Shown piece after piece: positions 57,374 to 64,000 of a DNA stretch of 64,000 nucleotides. Position 1 is the stretch's first letter. Each line of letters opens with the position of its first letter. The notes under the pieces are model-generated. The model searched no databases, was not told the origin of the DNA, and saw only the letters and a list, made by a program, of their open reading frames with translations. This DNA comes from Trinickia mobilis. GTDB taxonomy: Bacteria; Pseudomonadota; Gammaproteobacteria; Burkholderiales; Burkholderiaceae. The DNA is taken from contig NZ_JAFLRF010000009.1 of the NCBI RefSeq assembly GCF_017315705.1, positions 62,001-126,000 of the forward strand, written 5' to 3'. Made by a program: the position numbers and the translations under genes.

Positions 57374-57460
57374 ATGAAACAGCCCCCACGCTCACTTCGT
57401 TCGCTGCCCCCCGAGGGGGCGGTCAGTGCACTTGGGGCGGCCCGGCGCGCACTGACATGA
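57374..57460 (+). CDS. repeat-derived mini-ORF coupled to the YafY-type regulator
   Basis: ATG opens a 28-codon frame wholly inside a family B repeat: [20 protein letters not shown], then GAARRALT. Its TGA overlaps the regulator ATG (ATGA). The same arrangement with related peptide endings (LGAARR) is found before glcD. No strong Shine-Dalgarno precedes this ATG. It is more likely an upstream ORF for translational coupling than a functional peptide. Confidence 0.35.
   Translation: MKQPPRSLRSLPPEGAVSALGAARRALT
57375..57456 (-). repeat. dispersed hairpin repeat, family B, copy at the YafY-type gene
   Basis: Inverse orientation to 29039 and 61826. Variable stem GTCAGTGC (57422-57429) / GCACTGAC (57449-57456) differs in sequence from CAGTACGC / GCGTACTG but is perfectly paired. 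It abuts the ATG at 57457. Confidence 0.75.
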
Positions 57461-58143
57461 CCCGCCGCGCCGACCGCCTGTTTCAGATCGCCGAGTTGTT
57501 GCGCGGCCGGCGTCTCACCACCGCACAGCAGTTGTCGGAATGGCTGTCCGTGTCGCCGCGCACCGTGTACCGGGACGTGCGCGATCTGCAGTTGTCCGGC
57601 GTGCCGATCGAAGGCGAAGCGGGGATCGGTTACCGGCTGAGCCGTTCCGCGAGCCTGCCGCCGCTCACGTTCACCGCCGACGAACTGGCCGCACTCGCGG
57701 CCGGCGCGCGGATGATCGAGACCTGGGGCGGCGCCGGGCTCGCAGGCGGCGCCCGCAGCGCGCTCGCGAAAATCGCGTCCGCGATGCCCGCCGACAAGCG
57801 CGCGACGCTCGAACGCCTCGCGGTGTTCGCGCCGTCGTTTCATATCGACCGGGATTTTTCGGCAAAGGTGGATGCGCTTCATCGAGCCGTCGATACGCAC
57901 CACGTCGTGAGCTTCGCGTATCGGGACCGGCTGGGGCAGGAGACCGAGCGGCGCGTATGGCCGCTCGGACTTGTCTACTGGGGCGGGCGCTGGACAATCG
58001 GCGCGTGGTGCGAGCTGCGTTCGGACTTCCGCAATTTCGACATCGCGCGCATGACGAGCGTCGAGCCGCACGAACCGTTTCCCGATGTCGAGGGAAGGCG
58101 GCTCGCGGATTATCTGCGGCGCGTCAACGCGCCTTCGAACTGA
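57457..58143 (+). CDS. YafY-type HTH/WYL-domain transcriptional regulator
   Basis: A 228-residue regulator with an N-terminal DeoR-like winged helix (RLFQIAELLRGRRLTTAQQL, WLSVSPRTVYRDVRDLQLSG) and a C-terminal WYL domain (YRDRLGQETERRVWPLGLVY with WGGRWTIGAWCELR). WYL domains sense small ligands or nucleic acids. No Shine-Dalgarno lies at its start because a family B repeat abuts the ATG; translation may depend on the coupled mini-ORF. It probably controls the VOC gene through the palindrome at 56798. Confidence 0.92.
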   Translation: MTRRADRLFQIAELLRGRRLTTAQQLSEWLSVSPRTVYRDVRDLQLSGVPIEGEAGIGYRLSRSASLPPLTFTADELAALAAGARMIETWGGAGLAGGARSALAKIASAMPADKRATLERLAVFAPSFHIDRDFSAKVDALHRAVDTHHVVSFAYRDRLGQETERRVWPLGLVYWGGRWTIGAWCELRSDFRNFDIARMTSVEPHEPFPDVEGRRLADYLRRVNAPSN

Positions 58144-58234
58144 CGGGCTGATGAAGAGCTCGATGCCGGTTGCATACAACTGCAAGCAGGCGTTGAGCGC
58201 GTTACAAGCAGCGGCAAATTGCGCATTCAATTAG

Positions 58235-58378
58235 TATAACTTTTCACATAGACTGTTGGGTTCCTTAGTCACGAATAAGTGGTGGCACGCTATCGCCGAC
58301 GACTGCGCGGCCCACGGCGAAAAATTCACTATCCGCCCATTCAAAGCCACCAAACCATACGAGGGCTCAGCTCAATAA
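58235..58378 (+). pseudogene. possible coding remnant in an AT-rich patch
   Basis: Between the convergent yafY-type gene and pntB, bases 58218-58285 are clearly less GC-rich. One frame is open for 47 codons to a TAA and reads like protein (NKWWHAIADDCAAHGEKFTI, then RPFKATKPYEG) but has no ATG or GTG and a stop just upstream. It could be the 3' end of a lost gene or a mobile-element scar. Not recognised. Confidence 0.25.
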
Positions 58379-58410
58379 GACTGCGCCGCGCCTGCTGACG
58401 CCAAGCCAAA

Positions 58411-58436
58411 CGCGCATACCGAAAACGGTATGCGCG
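58411..58436. terminator. hairpin downstream of pntB
   Basis: CGCGCATACC-GAAAAC-GGTATGCGCG is a perfect 10-bp stem 11 bp after the pntB stop (minus strand). Only a short T-rich stretch follows on the minus strand. It probably ends the pnt operon. Confidence 0.6.
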
Positions 58437-58446
58437 CTGCACCCGC

Positions 58447-59901
58447 TCAATCGACGGACTTCACCATATCCTCGATCACCTTCTTCGCATCGCCGAAAAC
58501 CATCATGGTCTTGTCCATGTAGAAGAGGTCGTTGTCGAGCCCCGCGTAGCCCGCCGCCATCGAGCGCTTGTTGACGATCACCGTGCGCGCCTTGTACGCC
58601 TCGATGATCGGCATGCCCGCGATCGGCGACTGCGGATCGTTCTTCGCCGCCGGATTCACTACGTCGTTCGCGCCGAGCACCAGCACCACGTCGACCTGGC
58701 CGAACTCGCCGTTGATGTCTTCCATCTCGTGGACGATCTCGTACGGCACTTCGGCTTCCGCGAGCAGCACGTTCATGTGCCCCGGCATGCGGCCCGCGAC
58801 GGGGTGAATGGCGTACTTCACGTCGATGCCCTTCTCGACGAGCTTGTCGGTGAGTTCCTTCAGTGCGTGCTGCGCGCGTGCGACGGCCAGCCCGTAGCCC
58901 GGCACGATCACCACCGTCTCCGCGTTGCCGAGCATGAACGACGCATCCTCGGCCGAGCCCGACTTCACCGGCCGCTGCTCGGCCGCGCCGCCTGCCGCCG
59001 CCGCGCCCGGCTCGGTGCCGAAGCCGCCCAGCAGCACGTTGAAGAACGAGCGGTTCATCGCCTTGCACATGATGTACGACAGAATCGCACCGGACGAGCC
59101 GACCAGCGACCCGGCGATGATCAGCATCGCGTTGTTCAGCGAGAAGCCGATGCCCGCCGCCGCCCATCCCGAGTACGAATTGAGCATCGACACGACGACC
59201 GGCATATCCGCGCCGCCGATCGGGATGATGATCAGCACGCCGAGCGCGAACGCGATCAGCGTCATGATGATGAACGGCAGCCACGATTGCGTGAGGAAGA
59301 AGATCACGCCGAAGCCGATCATGCCGAGCGCGAGCATCAGGTTGATCAGGTGCTGCCCCGGGTAGACCACTGGCGCGCCCTGGAACAAGCGGAACTTGTA
59401 CTTGCCCGAGAGCTTGCCGAACGCGATCACCGAACCGGAGAACGTGATCGCTCCGACGAACGTGCCGATGAAGAGCTCGATGCGGTTGCCGTAGGGCAGG
59501 AAACCCGGCACCGAATTGTCGGGATCGACGAGGCCGAACGCAGCCGGCTCCGACACCACCGCATAGGCGATGCACACCGCCGCCAGACCGATCAGCGAGT
59601 GCATCGCCGCGACGAGTTCCGGCATCTTCGTCATCTCGACGCGCGCGGCGATATACGCCCCCACCGCGCCGCCCACCACCAGCGCCGCGAACAGCAGGCC
59701 GAGCCCGAGGCCCAGATTCGAGCCGAGCGCGGCTGCCTGCTTCATGATCAGCGTGACGGTCGTGCCGATCGCGATCGCCATGCCGACCATCCCGAACATA
59801 TTGCCGGCGCGCGCGCTCTTCGGATTCGACAGCCCCTTGAGCGCCTGGATGAAGCACACCGATGCCACGAGGTACAGCAGCGTAACGACGTTCATGCTCA
59901 T
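58447..59901 (-). CDS. pntB: NAD(P) transhydrogenase subunit beta
   Basis: A 484-residue integral membrane subunit of the proton-translocating transhydrogenase, which makes NADPH from NADH using proton motive force. The N-terminal half has about nine helices; the C-terminal domain III binds NADP(H): VVIVPGYGLAVARAQHALKE, FAIHPVAGRMPGHMNVLLAE-like AIHPVAGRMPGHMNVLLAEA and VLVLGANDVVNPAAKNDP. The C-terminus (GDAKKVIEDMVKSVD) is typical. It directly follows the small alpha-2 subunit. Confidence 0.98.
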   Translation of the reverse strand: MSMNVVTLLYLVASVCFIQALKGLSNPKSARAGNMFGMVGMAIAIGTTVTLIMKQAAALGSNLGLGLGLLFAALVVGGAVGAYIAARVEMTKMPELVAAMHSLIGLAAVCIAYAVVSEPAAFGLVDPDNSVPGFLPYGNRIELFIGTFVGAITFSGSVIAFGKLSGKYKFRLFQGAPVVYPGQHLINLMLALGMIGFGVIFFLTQSWLPFIIMTLIAFALGVLIIIPIGGADMPVVVSMLNSYSGWAAAGIGFSLNNAMLIIAGSLVGSSGAILSYIMCKAMNRSFFNVLLGGFGTEPGAAAAGGAAEQRPVKSGSAEDASFMLGNAETVVIVPGYGLAVARAQHALKELTDKLVEKGIDVKYAIHPVAGRMPGHMNVLLAEAEVPYEIVHEMEDINGEFGQVDVVLVLGANDVVNPAAKNDPQSPIAGMPIIEAYKARTVIVNKRSMAAGYAGLDNDLFYMDKTMMVFGDAKKVIEDMVKSVD

Positions 59902-60222
59902 TTACGCACCCTCCTTCGGACCGGCGATCTTTTTGGGCTCTTTCTTCTTGAACATCTCGAGCATTCGCCGGGTGACCAGGAACCCGCCGAACACGTTGAC
60001 CGCCGCGAGCGCGACCGCGACCGGGCCGAAGAACTTGCCGGGGCCGACCGTCAGGCCCGTGGCGAGCATCGCGCCGACGATCACGATCGCCGAGATCGCG
60101 TTGGTGACCGCCATGAGCGGCGTATGCAGCGCGGGGGTCACGTTCCAGACGACGTGGTAGCCGACGTACACCGCCAGCACGAAGATGATCAGATTGATGA
60201 CCGTGTGATTGATGATTTCCAT
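59902..60222 (-). CDS. pntA2: NAD(P) transhydrogenase subunit alpha part 2 (membrane)
   Basis: A 106-residue membrane subunit with three helices ([58 protein letters not shown]). It equals the C-terminal part of single-chain PntA from E. coli. Split alpha subunits are common in alpha- and betaproteobacteria. Stop is adjacent to the pntB start; 10 bp separate it from alpha-1. Confidence 0.95.
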   Translation of the reverse strand: MEIINHTVINLIIFVLAVYVGYHVVWNVTPALHTPLMAVTNAISAIVIVGAMLATGLTVGPGKFFGPVAVALAAVNVFGGFLVTRRMLEMFKKKEPKKIAGPKEGA

Positions 60223-60232
60223 CGCCGTCCCC

Positions 60233-61384
60233 TTAAGCCTTGCGCGTGACTTCGCCGTCGCGGGCCAGCAGCGTGGCCGCGACGATGTCGTCCGCGAGAT
60301 CGATGTTGAGCGTGCCTTCCTTCGTGACGATCAGCTTCAGGAAGTCGAGCAGGTTGCGCGCGTAGAGCGACGAGGCGTCCGCCGCGACCATGGACGCAAG
60401 ATTCGTGAAGCCGACGATCGTCACGCCGTGCCTCACCACCACCTGATCGGCCTCGGTGAGCGGGCAGTTGCCGCCCCGTCGTCCATTGTGGCCTTCGAAC
60501 TCGGGGCCGCGTCCGGCCGCCAGGTCGACGATCACCGAGCCGGGTTTCATGGCCTGCACGGTGTCGATGGAGATCAGCGTCGGTGCGGGGCGCCCCGGGA
60601 TCAGCGCGGTCGAGATGACGATGTCGGCTTGCTTCGCGCGCTCGTGGACCGCCACCGACTGCCGCGCCAGCCAGCTCGGCGGCATCGGCCGCGCATAGCC
60701 GCCGACGCCTTCGGCCGCTTCGCGCTCTTCTTGCGTTTCGTAAGGCACGTCGATGAACTTCGCGCCGAGCGATTCGATCTGCTCCTTGACGGCGGGCCGC
60801 ACGTCGGAAGCTTCGATCACCGCGCCCAGGCGCTTGGCCGTGGCAATCGCCTGCAAGCCCGCGACGCCCGCGCCCAGCACCAGCACGCGCGCGGCTTTTA
60901 CGGTGCCCGCGGCGGTCATCAGCATCGGCAGGAAGCGCGGATAGCGCTCGGCGGCGACGAGCACCGCCTTGTAGCCGGCGATGTTCGCCTGCGACGACAG
61001 CACGTCGAGACTCTGCGCGCGCGTCGTGCGCGGCGCGGCTTCGAGCGCGAACGCGGCAACCCCGGCGCTCGCCAGCAGCGCGGCGTTCTCGGCGTTGAAA
61101 GGATCGAGCATGCCGACGAGCACGGCGCCGCGCTTCATCAGCGGCAGCTCGGCTTCGGTGGGAGATTGGACCTTGAGAACGAGATCGGCGCCGAACGCGG
61201 CAGCCGCATCGACGAGCTCCGCGCCCGCGGCGGCGAATGCTTCGTCGGTGAAGCTCGCCGCGGTGCCGGCGCCCCTCTGAATCGTGACGCGATGACCCTG
61301 GCCGACGTATTTCTTGACTGTCTCGGGCGTCGCGGCGACGCGCGTTTCGTTCGCACGTGTCTCGGCTGGCACTCCGATGTGCAT
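60233..61384 (-). CDS. pntA: NAD(P) transhydrogenase subunit alpha part 1 (NAD-binding)
   Basis: A 383-residue cytosolic NAD(H)-binding domain I, related to alanine dehydrogenase. Starts [20 protein letters not shown]; the nucleotide fold has [20 protein letters not shown]; other conserved parts are EIESLGAKF-like [20 protein letters not shown] and [20 protein letters not shown]. First gene of pntA-pntA2-pntB. GGAGGAATC precedes the ATG as Shine-Dalgarno. Confidence 0.97.
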   Translation of the reverse strand: MHIGVPAETRANETRVAATPETVKKYVGQGHRVTIQRGAGTAASFTDEAFAAAGAELVDAAAAFGADLVLKVQSPTEAELPLMKRGAVLVGMLDPFNAENAALLASAGVAAFALEAAPRTTRAQSLDVLSSQANIAGYKAVLVAAERYPRFLPMLMTAAGTVKAARVLVLGAGVAGLQAIATAKRLGAVIEASDVRPAVKEQIESLGAKFIDVPYETQEEREAAEGVGGYARPMPPSWLARQSVAVHERAKQADIVISTALIPGRPAPTLISIDTVQAMKPGSVIVDLAAGRGPEFEGHNGRRGGNCPLTEADQVVVRHGVTIVGFTNLASMVAADASSLYARNLLDFLKLIVTKEGTLNIDLADDIVAATLLARDGEVTRKA

Positions 61385-61592
61385 TGTTGATTCCTCCTCT
61401 GCCTTCTTGTTGTAAAGCGAAGATCGACCGGCGAAGCACGCCGGCTCTTACAGTAACGGCCACTTAGGGCCACGGATTCACCGCGTCACTTTAACCGAAA
61501 CTGCGCGAGCGCTGGAATTTGGTCCAACCCGACAGGTCGCGTGCCGGCGCAGGTCCGGCAGCCCGGCCGGGCAAACGGTAAAATGCGCGTCT

Positions 61593-62162
61593 ATGAAACC
61601 GGAAACCTGGGCCCCGCATGTGACGGTGGCGGCGATCGTCGAGCGCGACGGGCGTTTTCTCGTCGTCGAAGAACATACCTCCGACGGTTTGCGCATCAAC
61701 CAACCGGCCGGTCACTTGGAGGCGGGCGAAACGCTCGTCGAAGCAGTCGTGCGCGAGACCCTCGAGGAAACGGCGCATCCGTTCACGCCCGAGGCGCTGG
61801 TCGGCGTCTACATGGCGCATTTCTTCAGTACGCGCCGGGCCGCCCCAGGCGTACTGACGCCCCCTCGGGGGGCAGCGAACGCAGTGAGCGTGGGGGCTGT
61901 TTCAGCCCAGCCGGATAGCTGCGGCACCACTTACTTGCGCTTCACGTTCTGCGGGAAAAGCGGCAAGGTGCTGGCGGAACGCGCGCTCGACGCCGACATC
62001 GTCCGCACGCTGTGGCTCACCGCCGACGAGTTGCGCGCCTGCACCGAGCGCCACCGTACGCCGCTCGTCATGCATTGCGTCGACGATTACCTCGCAGGCC
62101 GGCGCTTCCCGCTCGACTTCGTGCACACGCATTCGGTCGGGCCCAAGACAGAAAGTCAGTGA
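61593..62162 (+). CDS. Nudix hydrolase (NudJ-like) with repeat-encoded insertion
   Basis: A 189-residue Nudix protein: [20 protein letters not shown] and the Nudix box [20 protein letters not shown]. NudJ-type enzymes hydrolyse phosphate bonds of HMP-PP and nucleoside di/triphosphates. Between MAHFFS and TTYLRFTF about 26-30 extra residues ([20 protein letters not shown], then GAVSAQPD) come from a family B repeat that keeps the frame open. Usual NudJ length is about 150. The last Nudix-box glycine is replaced by alanine (EETAH). A TAAAAT 9 bp upstream suggests a nearly leaderless start. mnmA follows 4 bp later, the common nudJ-mnmA order. Confidence 0.9.
   Translation: MKPETWAPHVTVAAIVERDGRFLVVEEHTSDGLRINQPAGHLEAGETLVEAVVRETLEETAHPFTPEALVGVYMAHFFSTRRAAPGVLTPPRGAANAVSVGAVSAQPDSCGTTYLRFTFCGKSGKVLAERALDADIVRTLWLTADELRACTERHRTPLVMHCVDDYLAGRRFPLDFVHTHSVGPKTESQ
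61826..61904 (+). repeat. dispersed hairpin repeat, family B, inside the Nudix gene
   Basis: Stem CAGTACGC (61826-61833) / GCGTACTG (61849-61856) and the conserved GGGGGGCAGCGAACG, CAGTGAGCGTGGGGGCTG and TTTCA end. Nearly identical to 29039-29120. It is 79 bp and read through in frame. Confidence 0.8.
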
Positions 62163-62166
62163 ATCC

Positions 62167-63330
62167 ATGAGCAAGCAACGAGTGGTGGTGGGCATGTCGG
62201 GCGGCGTCGATTCGTCGGTGACCGCGTGGCTGCTCAAAGAACAGGGGTACGAAGTCGTCGGCCTCTTCATGAAGAACTGGGAAGACGACGACGACAGCGA
62301 GTACTGTTCGACGCGGCAGGACTGGATCGACGTCGTCTCGGTCGCCGACTTGATCGGCATCGACGTCGAGGCGGTCAACTTTGCCGCCGAATATAAGGAC
62401 CGCGTCTTCGCGGAGTTCCTGCGCGAGTACTCGGCCGGCCGCACGCCGAACCCCGACGTGCTCTGCAACGCCGAGATCAAGTTCAAGGCGTTTCTCGATC
62501 ACGCGATGTCGCTTGGCGGCGAGACGATCGCGACCGGGCACTATGCGCGCGTGCGCGAATTCGACGGCCGCTTCGAGCTCTTGAAAGCGCTCGACCCAAC
62601 GAAGGACCAGTCGTACTTCCTGCACCGCCTGAACCAGGCGCAGCTTTCGAAGACGCTCTTCCCGCTGGGCGAGATTCCGAAAACGAAAGTCCGCGAGATC
62701 GCCGCGCAGATCGGCCTGCCGAACGCGAAGAAGAAGGATTCGACCGGGATCTGCTTCATCGGCGAACGGCCGTTCCGCGACTTTCTGAACCGCTACCTGC
62801 CGACGCAACCGGGACCGATGAAGACGCCGGACGGCAAGACCGTCGGCGAGCATATCGGGCTCGCGTTCTACACGTTCGGGCAGCGCAAGGGGATTGGGCT
62901 CGGCGGCAGCAAGACGGGCAGCGGCGAGCCGTGGTTCGTCGCGGGCAAGGACATTCCGTCCAATACGCTCTACGTCGCACAGGGGCACGACCATCCGTGG
63001 CTGCTGTCGGAAACGCTGATCGCGGGCAACCCGAGCTGGGTCGCGGGTGCGGCACCCGAGCCCGGCAAGCGCTGCGGCGCGAAGACCCGCTACCGGCAGG
63101 CCGACGCGGCCTGCACGTTCGCCACGGCCGACGCCTTTAGCGGCTCCAACGGATCCGAAGGCGAGCCTTTCGAATTGGGGTTCGCTACCGCGCAATGGGC
63201 CGTCACGCCCGGCCAGTCCGCCGTGCTCTACGACGGCGACATCTGCCTCGGCGGCGGCATCATCGAGCACGCCGCCACCGCTCAGCCGGCCACCCGCCGC
63301 CCCGAAGCGGCGCTCCTCGCAGCACGCTGA
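62167..63330 (+). CDS. mnmA: tRNA 2-thiouridylase MnmA
   Basis: A 387-residue enzyme that thiolates U34 of Lys, Glu and Gln tRNAs. PP-loop [20 protein letters not shown], catalytic cysteines in [15 protein letters not shown] and [20 protein letters not shown], and the adaptor part [15 protein letters not shown]. Length and start ([17 protein letters not shown]) are standard. A short Ser/Gly stretch ([13 protein letters not shown]) in the C-terminal barrel is slightly longer than usual. Follows the Nudix gene by 4 bp. Confidence 0.98.
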   Translation: MSKQRVVVGMSGGVDSSVTAWLLKEQGYEVVGLFMKNWEDDDDSEYCSTRQDWIDVVSVADLIGIDVEAVNFAAEYKDRVFAEFLREYSAGRTPNPDVLCNAEIKFKAFLDHAMSLGGETIATGHYARVREFDGRFELLKALDPTKDQSYFLHRLNQAQLSKTLFPLGEIPKTKVREIAAQIGLPNAKKKDSTGICFIGERPFRDFLNRYLPTQPGPMKTPDGKTVGEHIGLAFYTFGQRKGIGLGGSKTGSGEPWFVAGKDIPSNTLYVAQGHDHPWLLSETLIAGNPSWVAGAAPEPGKRCGAKTRYRQADAACTFATADAFSGSNGSEGEPFELGFATAQWAVTPGQSAVLYDGDICLGGGIIEHAATAQPATRRPEAALLAAR

Positions 63331-63393
63331 AACTTATTGCGGGTAGACTTGGCGCTCGCCGTTGCGGCGGCCCGTGACCGCTTTGGAGCCCTT

Positions 63394-64000
63394 ATGTTCT
63401 CTCGACGCTATCTTGCAATGTGGTGCGCCGTGCTGCTCTTGGTGGCCGGCGCCATCCTCGCGGCGCGGCATTCGATCTCGTGGCCGTGGGTCCTGCTCCC
63501 GCTCGCGCTCGTCGCGTTCGGCCTCTTCGACCTGAGACAGGAACGCCACAGTATCCTGCGCAACTACCCGCTGTGGGGCCACCTGCGCTTCATGTTCGAG
63601 TTCATCCGGCCGGAGATCCGCCAGTACTTCGTCGAAGACGATACCGACGAAAAACCGTTTTCGCGCGCCCAGCGCAGCATCGTCTACCAGCGCTCGAAGA
63701 ACGAAGTCGACAGCCGCCCGTACGGCACCGAGCTCGACGTCAAAGCCGTCGCGCACGAGTGGATCAGCCATTCGCTCGCCCCGACCCAGCTCGCCGGACA
63801 CGATTTCCGCATCACCGTCGGCGCCGACCGCGCGCAGCCGTACTCGATGTCGATCTTCAACGTTTCGGCGATGAGCTTCGGCTCGCTGTCGGCGAACGCG
63901 ATCCGCGCGCTGAACCTAGGTGCCAAGAAAGGCAACTTCGCGCACGACACCGGCGAAGGCTCGATGTCGAAATATCACCGCGAGCACGGCGGCGACATCA
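63394..64000 (+). CDS. FMN-binding glutamate synthase family protein, 3' end outside window
   Basis: Open to the window edge, at least 202 residues. Two N-terminal hydrophobic helices (LAMWCAVLLLVAGAILAA and WPWVLLPLALVAFGLFDL) precede RYFVEDDTDEKPFSRAQRS-like QYFVEDDTDEKPFSRAQRSI and the start of the glutamate-synthase FMN barrel (YSMSIFNVSAMSFGSLSANA, NFAHDTGEGSMSKYHREHGG). These membrane-anchored GltB-domain proteins lack the amidotransferase; substrate is unknown. Start ATG 63394. Confidence 0.9.
   Translation, partial: MFSRRYLAMWCAVLLLVAGAILAARHSISWPWVLLPLALVAFGLFDLRQERHSILRNYPLWGHLRFMFEFIRPEIRQYFVEDDTDEKPFSRAQRSIVYQRSKNEVDSRPYGTELDVKAVAHEWISHSLAPTQLAGHDFRITVGADRAQPYSMSIFNVSAMSFGSLSANAIRALNLGAKKGNFAHDTGEGSMSKYHREHGGDI

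Overview
The window is one contiguous stretch of a high-GC (roughly 65%) betaproteobacterial chromosome. Protein sequences, gene order (dnaJ-dnaK-grpE, hslR-hemH-hrcA-nadK-recN, glnE-yhdP-nit-tldD-aroG, queA-tgt-yajC-secD-secF, pqiA-pqiA-pqiB-pqiC) and codon use point to Burkholderia sensu lato (Paraburkholderia/Trinickia-like). It is a housekeeping region: no prophage, insertion sequence, CRISPR array, tRNA or rRNA gene was seen. I annotate 51 recognisable protein genes; panB (left edge) and a glutamate-synthase-like gene (right edge) are cut by the window.

Layout. 1-7.3 kb: end of panB, a fused pabB-pabC, then the chaperone genes dnaJ, dnaK and grpE on the minus strand with heat-shock promoter signals and a CIRCE-like palindrome. 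7.6-13.4 kb: a small secreted or membrane protein, hslR, hemH, hrcA (heat-shock repressor), nadK and recN. 13.4-25.4 kb: glnE, yhdP, a nitrilase-family amidase, tldD, aroG and a cobalamin adenosyltransferase. 25.7-31.5 kb: a D-lactate dehydrogenase-like flavoprotein followed by glcD-glcE-glcF (glycolate oxidase). 31.7-40.5 kb: yggS, proC, ubiA, then an oxidative-stress block on the minus strand (oxyR, a small ORF, katA, a second small ORF, dps) next to recG. 40.6-46.9 kb: queA-tgt (queuosine tRNA modification) and yajC-secD-secF (protein export). 47-55 kb: two YceI proteins with a cytochrome b561, a pqi (MCE-type lipid transport) operon and a large membrane protein. 55.3-64 kb: an rRNA methyltransferase, a VOC protein with a YafY/WYL regulator, the three-gene proton-translocating transhydrogenase pntA-pntA2-pntB, a Nudix hydrolase, mnmA and the partial FMN-binding glutamate synthase-like gene.

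The main discovery candidate is a complete ribosome-mediated transcription attenuator in front of aroG (DAHP synthase, first step of the shikimate pathway). A promoter is followed by a 22-residue leader peptide with seven consecutive aromatic codons (Phe, Tyr and Trp mixed), then overlapping antiterminator and terminator hairpins. It would let one enzyme sense all three aromatic amino acids through translation.

The second theme is dispersed hairpin repeats. Family A (about 45 bp, five copies) shows compensatory changes in its stem. Family B (about 80 bp, four good copies) has a stem that differs in sequence among copies but stays self-complementary. In two unrelated places B carries a mini-ORF whose stop codon overlaps the next gene's start, and in one place it lies in frame inside a Nudix hydrolase gene. 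A 20-bp family C is shared by the upstream region of the cobalamin adenosyltransferase gene and the recG coding sequence. Several small genes below the usual length cut-off (7631-7792, 34994-35155, 36753-36905) have good ribosome-binding sites. All calls rest on reading the sequence; no database search was run.
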